64,000 nucleotides of DNA from Pseudomonas putida (lineage in GTDB: Bacteria; Pseudomonadota; Gammaproteobacteria; Pseudomonadales; Pseudomonadaceae): assembly GCF_028682395.1 (NCBI RefSeq), contig NZ_JANHLC010000004.1:372001-436000 (forward strand). Direction: 5' to 3'. Shown here in pieces: positions 45,765 to 54,952 of the stretch; the first letter of the stretch is position 1; each line of letters starts with the position of its first letter. The position numbers and the translations under genes were made by a program. The notes below the pieces were generated by a model. That model was not told where the DNA came from and searched no databases. It worked only from the letters and a program-made list of their open reading frames with translations.

Positions 45765-46538
45765 ATGCGCATTCTGCCTGGCCTGTTACTTTTATTGCCC
45801 CTGGCAAGCCCCTTTGCTCAAGCCGAATTGATAGACGATGTAAACGATCGTGGCGAACTGCGTATCGCCCTGGAGGCCAATACGCCGCCCTTCAACTACA
45901 AGGAAGGCGACGCCCTGACCGGGTTTGAAGTGGAGCTTGGCGAGTTGCTGGCCCAGGAACTGGACGTCAATCCTTCGTTTATCACCACCGACGCAGCTGA
46001 CATGCTCGCCGGCGTGGAAAGCGGTAAATACGATGTCGCCATTAATCACATAGCACTGACCCCGCAATTGCGCGAACGTTTCGCCTTCAGCGAACCCTAT
46101 AGCTATTCCTCGGCCCAATTGATTGTGCGCCAGGAAGAAAAACGCCCCCTGGGCACCCTTGAAGCCCTCAAGGGTCAGGCACTGGGCGTGGCCCAGGGCA
46201 GCCAGTTCGTCGATCAGGCACGCGCAGTGGAAGGCATAGACCTGCGCAGCTACGCGGACGCCCAGGAGCCGCTCAAGCAAGTGGCTGACAACCGCCTCGA
46301 CGCCGCGCTGAGTGATCGCTTGCTGATTCCCTTTGCGATCCGCAACAGCCAACTGGCCGTCAAGGAAGGCGCCGACGTCGGACCGACGCTGAGCCTGGCC
46401 ATTCCCTTCCAGAAGGGCAACCCAGCCTTTCAGACCAGTCTCGACGCGGCGCTGCAACGGATAAAGGCCGACGGAAGGCTTAAAGCCCTGTCGGAAAAAT
46501 GGTTCGGCATGGATGCCACGACACCGCCGAGAACCTGA
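45765..46538 (+). CDS. Amino-acid type periplasmic solute-binding protein
   Basis: A 257-residue family 3 binding protein. Signal peptide MRILPGLLLLLPLASPFAQA, then RGELRIALEANTPPFNYKEG, GFEVELGELLAQEL and FAFSEPYSYSSAQLIV, typical of polar amino-acid (FliY/HisJ) proteins. No permease or ATPase lies beside it, so it is an orphan subunit or works with a transporter elsewhere. AGGAGA precedes the ATG. A GC hairpin (45720-45741) sits in the leader. Confidence 0.85.
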   Translation: MRILPGLLLLLPLASPFAQAELIDDVNDRGELRIALEANTPPFNYKEGDALTGFEVELGELLAQELDVNPSFITTDAADMLAGVESGKYDVAINHIALTPQLRERFAFSEPYSYSSAQLIVRQEEKRPLGTLEALKGQALGVAQGSQFVDQARAVEGIDLRSYADAQEPLKQVADNRLDAALSDRLLIPFAIRNSQLAVKEGADVGPTLSLAIPFQKGNPAFQTSLDAALQRIKADGRLKALSEKWFGMDATTPPRT

Positions 46539-46543
46539 GCACG

Positions 46544-47047
46544 CTAGCCAGGATCGCTCTGGTCGAGGCGTTCCAGGGTTGCGGCGGCTTCCACCAGCTC
46601 CAGCTCGTTGAACACCTGGACCCCGGCCTGCTTCAACAATGCCGCCGTCACCCCTTCGCCATTGACCTTCACACCGCTGAAGGTCCCGTCGTAGGTCAGC
46701 AGATTGCCGCATGAGGGGCTGTTGGCCTTGAGCACCGCGACGCGAATGCCCTCGCGCTGGACCAGCGCCAGGGCCTGCCGGGCGCCATCCAGAAAGGCCG
46801 CGCTGACATCCTCGCCATCGCTGGCAATCACCCGGGCTCGCCCTTCCAGCACGTCACGACCCTGACCACCGGGGATTTCCGCCGCCGCCCGAGGTGTCGG
46901 CAGGCCGCCGGCCACCTCCGGACACAGCGCGACCACTCGGCCCTGGCCCTGCCACTCGGCCAGTTGCCCGGGGTGCCCGCTGCTGTTGCCGTCATATCGC
47001 ACCCGATGCCCCAGCAGGCAGCGGCTGACCAGCACTTTATGGATCAT
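46544..47047 (-). CDS. DUF523 family protein
   Basis: A 167-residue protein with VLVSRCLLGHRVRYDGN at the start, LCPEVAGGLPTPR and KANSPSCGNLLTYDGTF, the cysteine-containing blocks that define DUF523. Its start codon overlaps the stop of the oxygenase gene (TGATG), so translation is coupled. Function unknown; conserved cysteines suggest metal or sulfur chemistry. Confidence 0.87.
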   Translation of the reverse strand: MIHKVLVSRCLLGHRVRYDGNSSGHPGQLAEWQGQGRVVALCPEVAGGLPTPRAAAEIPGGQGRDVLEGRARVIASDGEDVSAAFLDGARQALALVQREGIRVAVLKANSPSCGNLLTYDGTFSGVKVNGEGVTAALLKQAGVQVFNELELVEAAATLERLDQSDPG

Positions 47048-47670
47048 CAGAACAGCTCGTTGCCACGGCGCCGGAACCAGCCGGTCACGGACAACCGATC
47101 CCGGGTCGCCGGAAGGACTTCATGGGGTAGCTCGCCCGACAGAAACACCACCAGGCAACCGCCCACCGGCAACACGTCGTGCTCGACCTCCTGCGCCAGA
47201 AACATGCGCAGTTGCCCTCCCTGCTCGGGCTCCCAGTCCTGGTTGAGGTAGATCACCGCTGAAACCGTCCGCCGGTCGTCGTCGCGAAAACGGTCGACAT
47301 GCCGCCGATAGAAGGCACCTGGGGGATACAGCGCAAAATGGCTCTCGAAATCCTCGAGCCCCAGAAACAGCCCGCGGTTCAAGGCTTCGCGCAGGCTTTC
47401 CATCACCGCCAGATAGCGGTCGCACGGTTCGGCCTGGCCGGGTTCCAACCACTGGATATGATCGCCGCGAATCCCCTCGCGCACCTCCTGCGTCGGCCCG
47501 CGCCCCACGGCCGCAGGCGCAAGTTCACCCTCGGCCGCTCGGCGGCGACACTCGGCGGCCAGCTCCAGGGTCAAGGCCTCGGGCAGGAAAATATTCTGCT
47601 GCGACCAGCCGCAGGCGGCCAGGTCGTCGACAATTCGTAACAGCAGCGGGTGATCTGAGGGTATGTGCAT
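47047..47670 (-). CDS. 2-oxoglutarate/Fe(II) oxygenase, EF-Tu prolyl-hydroxylase (PPHD)-like
   Basis: A 207-residue P4Hc-type oxygenase. Fe ligands are visible as His124 and Asp126 in FYRRHVDRF and a distal His in LPHEVLP; the following Arg in TRDRLSVTGWF would bind 2-oxoglutarate. The numbering with ATG at 47670 places the HxD pair where I recall it in Pseudomonas PPHD, the enzyme reported to hydroxylate a proline of EF-Tu; an ATG at 47679 is also possible. Neither start has a strong ribosome binding site. Co-translated with the DUF523 gene. Confidence 0.78.
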   Translation of the reverse strand: MHIPSDHPLLLRIVDDLAACGWSQQNIFLPEALTLELAAECRRRAAEGELAPAAVGRGPTQEVREGIRGDHIQWLEPGQAEPCDRYLAVMESLREALNRGLFLGLEDFESHFALYPPGAFYRRHVDRFRDDDRRTVSAVIYLNQDWEPEQGGQLRMFLAQEVEHDVLPVGGCLVVFLSGELPHEVLPATRDRLSVTGWFRRRGNELF

Positions 47671-47787
47671 GCCGCGCATAGTATCGACCCGCCTGGAAAT
47701 CCGACAGAGCCACCTGTAGCGTCGATAGGAATTCTCGACAAGTCCCCCGCTCGCCGGGACAATGGCGACCTGCCGACAGGAGTCCTT

Positions 47788-48540
47788 ATGCGTCGCTTGC
47801 TTTTTTCATTACTGATCTTCTGTTCGATTCCCGCCTGGGCAGATCCCCACGACCAGCTCTACAAGGTCGCCGGCTGGCCGGACCAGCGCGCGCACTTCAA
47901 TGATGCCCTGAGCGCGGCCCAGCAGCGCTATCGCAACAGCTTGCCACCGGCGGTCTACCAGGCCCTGGTCGACAATAGCAGCCGGCGTTTCGCGCCCGAG
48001 GCCATGGACCAGCGTGCCGAGGCCAACCTGCGCCAGAACCTCGCCAACCCGACTCCCGCCCTCGCCTTCTTCCAGTCACCACTGGGCCGCAAGATCGTGG
48101 CCGCGGAACTGCTGGCCACCCGCCGTGACCAGTTGGCCAAGAATGCCAAGGGCCTGCCGCGTATCGAAGCCAGCGCCACGCGCAGCCTGCTGATCAATCA
48201 CCTGTCCAATGCCTTGCCGGCCCGCGAAGCCGGGGCCGAGGTCAGCCTGGCCATCGCCGGGATCGCGGCCGACAGCCTCAGCTCGATGATTCCCGGCCTG
48301 CTCGGTGGCGGCCAGGCCCAGGGCCTGCTCAATGGCCAGCGCGAACGGCTGATGCAGCAGATCGGCAACGACCTGGACAACACCCTGCTCTATGTCTATC
48401 GCGACCTGTCCGACCCGGAGCTGGAGGAGTTTGTGACATTCGCCGAGTCGGCGGATGGCAAGCAGTACTATCAGGCCGCCCTGGCGGCAGTCCGCGCCGG
48501 TCTGGCGGTGGGCCAGGATACGTCCACCCTGGCGCCGTGA
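47788..48540 (+). CDS. DUF2059 periplasmic protein
   Basis: A 250-residue exported protein with signal peptide MRRLLFSLLIFCSIPAWA and an alpha-helical body. The C-terminal DLSDPELEEFVTFAESADGK is the most recognisable DUF2059 block. AGGAG precedes the ATG. The frame opens further upstream to 47665 without support. Function unknown. Confidence 0.78.
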   Translation: MRRLLFSLLIFCSIPAWADPHDQLYKVAGWPDQRAHFNDALSAAQQRYRNSLPPAVYQALVDNSSRRFAPEAMDQRAEANLRQNLANPTPALAFFQSPLGRKIVAAELLATRRDQLAKNAKGLPRIEASATRSLLINHLSNALPAREAGAEVSLAIAGIAADSLSSMIPGLLGGGQAQGLLNGQRERLMQQIGNDLDNTLLYVYRDLSDPELEEFVTFAESADGKQYYQAALAAVRAGLAVGQDTSTLAP

Positions 48541-48547
48541 GCGCGCC

Positions 48548-49477
48548 TCACGACTCGGCGAGAGCGCGGGTCAGGAAGTCGAAGTAGCGCTCGCGCAAGG
48601 CTGGGATTTCATTGGCCAGATGATGCCGCGCCTCGGGCAGCAACAGCACTTGGGTCTCGGCGAACTTGCCCTGTAGCACCTGCAGGTTGTGCCGCCAGTC
48701 CACCGTCATATCCGCCTCGCCCTGGACAACCAGCGGACGCCGCTCGCTGCTTCCCGCCGCCTCGATGCGCGTGATCCAGTGTGCCAGCGCCCCGACCCAG
48801 GCCGTGGGCAGGCGTTGGGGCTGGAGCGGGTCGGCCAGTAGAAACGGCAGGAAGGCCGGATCGTTAGTGTTCTCGCTAAACCGGCGGGCAATCCCGCTGG
48901 CAAACGGGCGAACCAGGTAATAACTGAGCTTCGACCAGCCCCAGGCCCGTGGCCGGACCAACGGCGACAGCAGGATGGTCTGGCCCTGGGCCGGACTCTG
49001 CGCACCGTGGTTAAGCAGATGGTCGATGACAATCGCCCCACCGGTGCTCTGCCCGCACAAATGCCAGGGCTGCGGCAGATCCAGGCTGGTGGCTTCGGCA
49101 AACAGGCCCTGGAGCATCGCCTGGTACTCGGCGAAATCGCCAATGCTCGCCCGCGCACCACTGGACAGCCCATGCCCCGGCAGATCGCAGGCAATCACCA
49201 CAAAACCGCGGTGCAGCGCCCACTCGATCACATGCCGATACAGGCCCATATGGTCGTAAAAGCCGTGCAACAGAAACAACGTCGCCACCGGCTTGGCCGG
49301 CCACCAGACCTGACTGACCAGCGTGTAGCCGGCCGCCTGGAAACACCCCAGACGCGAGGGGGCCAGGTCCAGGCCGTAGAAACGCTGGTACGCCTGCGCT
49401 TCGGCCGACAACGGCTGGGCCGCGGCCAGCGGTCGCAGGGTCGGGCGCAGTGAATCGGCGGCAAAGGCTTCAGGCAT
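48548..49477 (-). CDS. Alpha/beta hydrolase (lysophospholipase-like)
   Basis: A 309-residue alpha/beta hydrolase. TLFLLHGFYDHMGLYRHVIE gives the oxyanion-hole HG motif, DLPGHGLSSGARASI follows, and the nucleophile elbow is CGQSTGGAIV. A late EARHHLANEIP supplies the catalytic His. This resembles the serine aminopeptidase S33/monoglyceride lipase group. ATG 49477 is the first ATG; the longer frame would need a TTG. Convergent with DUF2059 at a 7-base gap. Confidence 0.85.
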   Translation of the reverse strand: MPEAFAADSLRPTLRPLAAAQPLSAEAQAYQRFYGLDLAPSRLGCFQAAGYTLVSQVWWPAKPVATLFLLHGFYDHMGLYRHVIEWALHRGFVVIACDLPGHGLSSGARASIGDFAEYQAMLQGLFAEATSLDLPQPWHLCGQSTGGAIVIDHLLNHGAQSPAQGQTILLSPLVRPRAWGWSKLSYYLVRPFASGIARRFSENTNDPAFLPFLLADPLQPQRLPTAWVGALAHWITRIEAAGSSERRPLVVQGEADMTVDWRHNLQVLQGKFAETQVLLLPEARHHLANEIPALRERYFDFLTRALAES

Positions 49478-49587
49478 AAGGGTTTCCAGGCAACGGCGGA
49501 TCAAAGGCGAACAAACATCACAGGGCTGCGATATTCATCTGTCGGCGCGGGCATGGCAAGCTACGCGCCCCTTGAGGACCCATCACC

Positions 49588-50169
49588 ATGTTTCAGTCCT
49601 ACCACCGCACCCTATTGAGCGGCCTGCTGGCCGTCATCTGCGCCATCGGCCTGTGGCAGGCCTATGACTGGTTCCAGGGCCGCTATATACGCGCGTTCAG
49701 CGACCAGACCGCGCTGTTCGCCGGCGATAGCCTGCAACTGCCCGCCCACCTGGCGGGCCCCGGCGCTATCCGCCTGGTGCATTTCTGGGACCCGGCGTGC
49801 CCGTGCAATGTCGGCAATCAGCAACACCTGGCCGAGCTGATCGAGCACTTTGCCCCTCAGGGCGTCGAGTTCTATGCCGTGCAAAAAACCGGCACCCATG
49901 GCCAACTACCCGCCACCCTGGGCGCCATCAAGCCGTTGGCCACCCTGCCCGGCGCCGAGCACCTGAGTGTCAGCCCGGCGGTGGCGATCTGGGACCGCCA
50001 GGGCCGGCTGGCTTACTTCGGCCCTTACAGCCAGGGGGCGACCTGCAACTCGAGTAACAGTTTTATCGAGCCGATCCTGCAGGCATTGAGTGAAAATCGT
50101 CCGGTCAATGCCACCCACACGATGGCCGTAGGTTGTTACTGCGCCTGGCAAAACACTGAACAACACTAA
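49588..50169 (+). CDS. Membrane-anchored thioredoxin-like protein (DUF6436 type)
   Basis: A 193-residue protein with an N-terminal membrane anchor (residues 9-26) and a thioredoxin fold outside. LVHFWDPACPCNVGNQQHL carries a CPC in place of the CxxC pair. A second group of cysteines is near the C-terminus (GCYCAW). The unusual CPC spacing argues against a normal disulfide reductase. It precedes the acylase gene but is separated by a large hairpin. Confidence 0.7.
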   Translation: MFQSYHRTLLSGLLAVICAIGLWQAYDWFQGRYIRAFSDQTALFAGDSLQLPAHLAGPGAIRLVHFWDPACPCNVGNQQHLAELIEHFAPQGVEFYAVQKTGTHGQLPATLGAIKPLATLPGAEHLSVSPAVAIWDRQGRLAYFGPYSQGATCNSSNSFIEPILQALSENRPVNATHTMAVGCYCAWQNTEQH

Positions 50170-50239
50170 GGCAATTCGGACTTCCTGCGGATCTCACTCC
50201 CGGTGACGATTCCGGTCTGCGCGGGCCTGTGCTACACAT

Positions 50240-50294
50240 TGGGTCGGGCCTCGCAGGTCGGGCCTCAGAGGCCCGATCTGCGAGGCCCGACCCA
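50240..50294. repeat. Near-perfect 55-bp palindrome upstream of the acylase
   Basis: Arms 50240-50266 and 50268-50294 pair with one mismatch around a single central base. Each arm is a pair of GGTCGGGCCTC direct repeats. It begins 70 bases after the thioredoxin-like gene and ends 32 bases before the acylase start. No T tract follows. Confidence 0.85.
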
Positions 50295-50326
50295 TTGGAC
50301 ATCATCACCAGAACAAGGAGTCCTGT

Positions 50327-52717
50327 ATGAAACGCCGCCTGAGCGTACTCGCCCTGCTGATCGCCGGCACCCTGGCCGTCGGGGGCTACGGGTACGTGCA
50401 GAGCAAGCAGCCGACCCGCCAGGGCCAGGTCACCCTCCCCAACCTGCAGGGTCCGGTCACCGTACGCTACGACGAACGCGGCGTGCCGCATATTCGCGCC
50501 GAAAACGAACTCGACCTTTACCGCGCCCTGGGCTACGTACAGGCCCAGGACCGGCTGTTCCAGATGGAAATCCTGCGGCGCCTGGCTCGCGGTGAATTGG
50601 CGGAAATTCTCGGGCCCAAGCTGGTCGACAACGACAAACTGTTCCGCAGCCTGCGCATCCGCGAGCGCGCCGATCAGTACCTGGCCAGCCTGGACCGCCA
50701 GTCACCGGCCTGGAAAGGCCTGCAGGCCTATCTGGACGGGATCAACCAGTATCAGGCGCAACATGCCAGCCCCATCGAGTTCGATGTCCTCGGCATCCCC
50801 AAGCGCCCGTTTACCGCCGAAGACACCTTCAGTGTCGCCGGCTACATGGCCTACAGCTTTGCCGCAGCCTTTCGTACCGAACCTTTGCTCACCTACGTGC
50901 GCGATCAATTGGGCAACGACTACCTGAAGGTCTTCGATATCGACTGGCATCCCCAGGGCGTACTGGCCACCGCGCCCGCGCTGACGACCGCTGATTGGCG
51001 CGGCCTGGGCGCCCTGGCCAAAGCCAGCGAAGCCGCGTTGGAGCACGCCGGGCTGCCGCAATTCGAGGGCAGCAATGCCTGGGCCGTGGCAGGTACACGC
51101 ACCCAAAGCGGCAAGCCGCTGCTGGCCGGCGACCCGCATATTCGCTTCTCTACACCGGCGGTCTGGTACGAGGCCCACCTGTCCGCGCCAGGCTTCGAAC
51201 TCTACGGCTACCACCAGGCACTCAACCCCTATGCATCACTGGGCAACAACCGTGATTTCGGCTGGAGCCTGACCATGTTCCAGAACGACGACCTCGACCT
51301 GATCGCCGAGAAGACCAACCCGGACCACCCCAATCAGGTCTGGTATCGCGACCAATGGGTCGAGATGAGCCACAGCCAGGAACAGATTGCGGTCAAGGGT
51401 GAGGCTGCAGTGACGCTGGACCTGCGCCGTTCGCCCCATGGCCCGATCGTTAATGACGCTCTGGGCAAGGCCGCCGGGCCCACCCCGATCGCCATGTGGT
51501 GGGGTTTTCTGGAGTCAGCCAATCCGATCCTCGAGGGTTTCTACGCCCTCAACCGCGCCGACACCCTGGCCAAGGTGCGCAGCGCGGCCGCGCAAATCCA
51601 GGCCCCGGGGTTGAATCTGGTCTGGGCCAATGCCAGTGGCGATATCGGCTGGTGGGCCGCCGCACAACTACCCAAACGGCCAGTCGGCGTCAACCCGGCG
51701 TTTATTCTCGACGGTGCCAGTGCCCAGGCCGATAAAGACGGTTTCTACCCGTTCAGTGCCAACCCCCAGGAAGAAAACCCGGCGCGCGGCTATATCGTCT
51801 CGGCCAATTTCCAGCCCCTGTCCCCCACAGGCATGGCGATCCCCGGCTACTACAACCTGGCCGACCGCGGCCAGCAACTGGACCGCCAACTCAGCGCACC
51901 GGGTGTGAAGTGGAATCTGGAGAACAGCCAGCCGCTGCAACTGGGCACGGCCACCGCCTATGGCCCGCGCCTGCTCAAGCCGCTGCTGCCGGTATTGCGC
52001 GAAGTGGTCAGCGATCCGGGCGAGCTCAAGCTGGTGGAACAACTCGCCACCTGGGCCGGCGACTATCCATTGCCATCGACCAGCGCCACCCTGTTCAACC
52101 AGTTGCTCTTCGACCTGGCCGATACCGCGATGCGCGACGAGTTGGGCGACGACCTGTTCGACACCCTGCTTTCGACCCGAGTGATCGATGCCGCGCTACC
52201 GCGCCTGGCCGAGTCGGTCGACTCGCCCTGGTGGGACAACCGCACCACCGAGGCCCGGGAAAGCCGCGCCGACACCGTAAAACTGGCCTGGCAGCGCAGC
52301 CTCGCCCATCTCAAGAGCCTTTACGGTAACGACCCGGCGCAATGGCGCTGGGGCCAGGCCCATACCCTGACCCACGAGCACCCGCTGGGCCGGCAGAAGC
52401 CCCTGGACCGGCTGTTCAATGTCGGCCCGTTCGCCGCACCCGGCAGCCACGAAGTGCCCAACAACCTGTCGGCCAGGATCGGCCCGGCTCCGTGGCCCGT
52501 CACCTACGGCCCCTCGACACGCCGGCTGATCGATTTCGCCGACCCGACCCATGGCCTGACCATCAACCCGGTCGGCCAGAGCGGCGTGCTGTTCGACAAA
52601 CACTATGGCGACCAGGCCGAAACCTATATCGAGGGCGGCTACGAGCAGACGCATCTGGACGAAGAGGAAGTGAAGGCCAATACCCGCAGCCTGCTCAAAC
52701 TGCTGCCACGACTTTGA
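50327..52717 (+). CDS. hacB: Penicillin acylase family N-terminal-nucleophile hydrolase (HacB-like)
   Basis: A 796-residue periplasmic acylase precursor. Signal/anchor segment at residues 5-22; alpha subunit to about residue 248; the autocatalytic nucleophile is Ser249 in FEGSNAWAVAG. The beta subunit shows LLAGDPHIRF and LGNNRDFGWSLTMFQNDDLD. By synteny with the spu cluster it matches PA0305 HacB, reported to degrade acyl-homoserine lactone signals. Substrate here is inferred. AAGGAG precedes the ATG. Confidence 0.82.
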   Translation: MKRRLSVLALLIAGTLAVGGYGYVQSKQPTRQGQVTLPNLQGPVTVRYDERGVPHIRAENELDLYRALGYVQAQDRLFQMEILRRLARGELAEILGPKLVDNDKLFRSLRIRERADQYLASLDRQSPAWKGLQAYLDGINQYQAQHASPIEFDVLGIPKRPFTAEDTFSVAGYMAYSFAAAFRTEPLLTYVRDQLGNDYLKVFDIDWHPQGVLATAPALTTADWRGLGALAKASEAALEHAGLPQFEGSNAWAVAGTRTQSGKPLLAGDPHIRFSTPAVWYEAHLSAPGFELYGYHQALNPYASLGNNRDFGWSLTMFQNDDLDLIAEKTNPDHPNQVWYRDQWVEMSHSQEQIAVKGEAAVTLDLRRSPHGPIVNDALGKAAGPTPIAMWWGFLESANPILEGFYALNRADTLAKVRSAAAQIQAPGLNLVWANASGDIGWWAAAQLPKRPVGVNPAFILDGASAQADKDGFYPFSANPQEENPARGYIVSANFQPLSPTGMAIPGYYNLADRGQQLDRQLSAPGVKWNLENSQPLQLGTATAYGPRLLKPLLPVLREVVSDPGELKLVEQLATWAGDYPLPSTSATLFNQLLFDLADTAMRDELGDDLFDTLLSTRVIDAALPRLAESVDSPWWDNRTTEARESRADTVKLAWQRSLAHLKSLYGNDPAQWRWGQAHTLTHEHPLGRQKPLDRLFNVGPFAAPGSHEVPNNLSARIGPAPWPVTYGPSTRRLIDFADPTHGLTINPVGQSGVLFDKHYGDQAETYIEGGYEQTHLDEEEVKANTRSLLKLLPRL

Positions 52718-52736
52718 CCGCTGCGGCAGTGGCGCC

Positions 52737-53102
52737 GATCAGCCTGTTGAAATCGATGGCACCAAGGCGGCCTATCGCCCGTCGGACGACGGCAAGGAGC
52801 CGGTAGGGCTGGCAATTGCCCCAGCACTGCACCCGGCCGAGGCTCTGGTGACGACCAGGATCGCAAGGGACGTGGACTACTACACGGCCTTTCCCGGCGC
52901 CCAGCGCAAAGCGGTGGTGCATGCGCAGCCACGGCGAGAAGGATTCAAGGAGTGCTTTATCTGCGCATTTACCGACGGCTTGCGCCACCGCCCGCAGACC
53001 ACGTTCGGCGCGGTGAAGGCCAACGTGCTCAAGGACCCGATGGCGAGCGTTACGCCGATCAACGTCGTCGACGTGATCTGCTGCTCGCCCTGGGCCCGGT
53101 AA
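52737..53102 (+). pseudogene. C-terminal fragment of an HD-domain hydrolase (cyanamide hydratase-like)
   Basis: An open frame without a good start runs to a stop at 53102. Its last 70 residues (GFKECFICAFTDGLRHRP, TTFGAVKAN, then PINVVDVIC) resemble the C-terminus of cyanamide-hydratase-type HD proteins, in which an F-K-x-x-F and a RHKPxTT block occur. The N-terminal half with the HD motif is missing. The only in-frame start is a GTG at 52848 with no ribosome binding site. It fills most of the 440-bp gap between hacB and spuH. Confidence 0.45.
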
Positions 53103-53116
53103 AACCGGGAAGCCCT

Positions 53117-53144
53117 TGCAGGAGCGAGCGTGCTCGCTCCTGCA
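53117..53144. repeat. REP-like palindrome after the HD fragment
   Basis: TGCAGGAGCGAGC and GCTCGCTCCTGCA are perfect 13-bp arms around GT, 13 bases before the spuH stop codon. It lies between convergent frames and resembles Pseudomonas REP cores. Confidence 0.7.
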
Positions 53145-53156
53145 TTCGGGATGGAC

Positions 53157-54035
53157 TCAGGCCGATGCGCGACGCGGATCGGGTTGTTTCCACGAGTCCG
53201 CGGCGCTTTCCTCGATGGCCTGCTGGATGGCTTTCTTGCGACGCTCTTCGGCCTGGCGGCTAAAGTACCAGACCAGGAACGTCACCAGGGACACCACCAG
53301 CAGAATCAGGCTGGCCACGGCGTTGATCTCGGGCTTGACCCCCAGGCGTACCGCCGAGAACACTTCCATCGGCAGGGTCGTCGAGCCCGGCCCGGACACA
53401 AAGCTGGCCAGTACCAGGTCATCCAGCGACAGCGCAAAGGACATCATGCCCCCCGCGGCCAGCGACGGCGCGATCATCGGGATGGTGATCAGGAAGAACA
53501 CCTTCCACGGCTTGGCACCCAGGTCCATGGCCGCTTCTTCGATGGACAGGTCCAGCTCGCGCAGACGGGCCGAGACCACTACCGCCACATAGGCCGCGCA
53601 GAACGTCGTGTGCGCGATCCAGATGGTGACCAGGCCGCGTTCCTGCGGCCAGCCGATCATCTGCGCCATGGCGACAAACAGCAGCAGCAGCGACAGACCG
53701 GTAATCACTTCCGGCATCACCAGCGGCGCCGTGACCAGGCCGCCAAACAGCGTACGGCCCTTGAAGTGGGTGATACGGGTCAGCACAAAGGCCGCCAGGG
53801 TGCCCAGCGCTACCGCCGCAATGGCGGTATAGCAGGCGATCTCCAGGGAACGCATCACCGAACCCATCAGTTGGCTGTTGTCCAGCAGGCCGACGTACCA
53901 CTTGATCGACCAGCCGCCCCACACCGTCACCAGCTTGGAGGCGTTGAACGAGTAGATCACCAGGATCAACATCGGCAGATAGATGAACAGCAGCCCTACC
54001 ACCAACATGAAACTCGAAAAACTGAAGCGCTTCAT
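53157..54035 (-). CDS. spuH: Polyamine ABC transporter permease SpuH
   Basis: A 292-residue PotC/PotI-type permease with six membrane segments and the EAA loop LSIEEAAMDLGAKPWKVFFL. Its start overlaps the stop of spuG by 4 bases. Last gene of the spuDEFGH transporter set. Confidence 0.93.
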   Translation of the reverse strand: MKRFSFSSFMLVVGLLFIYLPMLILVIYSFNASKLVTVWGGWSIKWYVGLLDNSQLMGSVMRSLEIACYTAIAAVALGTLAAFVLTRITHFKGRTLFGGLVTAPLVMPEVITGLSLLLLFVAMAQMIGWPQERGLVTIWIAHTTFCAAYVAVVVSARLRELDLSIEEAAMDLGAKPWKVFFLITIPMIAPSLAAGGMMSFALSLDDLVLASFVSGPGSTTLPMEVFSAVRLGVKPEINAVASLILLVVSLVTFLVWYFSRQAEERRKKAIQQAIEESAADSWKQPDPRRASA

Positions 54036-54952
54036 GCTTTGCCCTCCAGCTCTTTGGCCTGGCTACGGTTGAACAGGATAATCGGCACGATCAGGATCGC
54101 CAGCATCACCACCGCCAGTGCGGACGCCACCGGCCAGTCGCGGTTGTTGAAGAACTCTTGCCACAGCACCTTACCGATCATCAGCGTTTCCGGACCGCCC
54201 AGCAGCTCGGGAATCACGAACTCGCCCACCACCGGGATAAACACCAGCATGCAGCCGGCGATAATGCCGTTCTTGGACAGCGGCACGGTGATTTTCCAGA
54301 AGCTGTTGAACGTGCTCGAACCCAGGTCCGAAGCGGCTTCCAGCAGGCTGGTATCGTGCTTCACCAGGTTGGCGTAGAGCGGCAGGATCATGAATGGCAG
54401 GTACGAATAGACCACGCCGATATAGACCGCCAGGTTGGTATTGAGGATCTGCAGCGGCTCGTTGATCAGTCCCATGGACATCAGGAAGCCGTTGAGCAGC
54501 CCGTTGTTGCTGAGGATACCCATCCAGGCATACACGCGGATCAGGATCGCGGTCCAGGTCGGCATCATGATCAGCAGCACCAGGACGGTCTGCATTTCCT
54601 TGCGCGCCTTGGCAATGGCATAGGCCATCGGATAGCCGATCAACAGGCACAGGAGCGTGCTGAAGAACGCCATCTTCAACGAGCCGAGGTAGGCGGCGAT
54701 ATACAGCTCGTCGCCGGCCAGCATCGAATAGTTGCCCAGGTTGAGCAGCACCTGGATTTTCTCGTCGACGTAGCTATAGATCTCGGTGTACGGCGGAATC
54801 GCGACGTCCGCTTCAGCGAAGCTGATCTTCAGCACGATGAAGAACGGCAGCATGAAGAACAGGAACAGCCAGAGGAAAGGGATCCCGATGACCACATGAC
54901 GGCCACCGGGCGTTATTCGTTGCAGCCGGCGTTTGAGTTTTCGCATGTTCAT
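54032..54952 (-). CDS. spuG: Polyamine ABC transporter permease SpuG
   Basis: A 306-residue PotB/PotH-type permease with six membrane segments and EAA loop LLEAASDLGSSTFNSFWKI. ATG at 54952 overlaps the spuF stop in ATGA, which supports this start over 54985; MRKLKRR at 54946 is the alternative. It pairs with SpuH to form the membrane channel. Confidence 0.92.
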   Translation of the reverse strand: MNMRKLKRRLQRITPGGRHVVIGIPFLWLFLFFMLPFFIVLKISFAEADVAIPPYTEIYSYVDEKIQVLLNLGNYSMLAGDELYIAAYLGSLKMAFFSTLLCLLIGYPMAYAIAKARKEMQTVLVLLIMMPTWTAILIRVYAWMGILSNNGLLNGFLMSMGLINEPLQILNTNLAVYIGVVYSYLPFMILPLYANLVKHDTSLLEAASDLGSSTFNSFWKITVPLSKNGIIAGCMLVFIPVVGEFVIPELLGGPETLMIGKVLWQEFFNNRDWPVASALAVVMLAILIVPIILFNRSQAKELEGKA

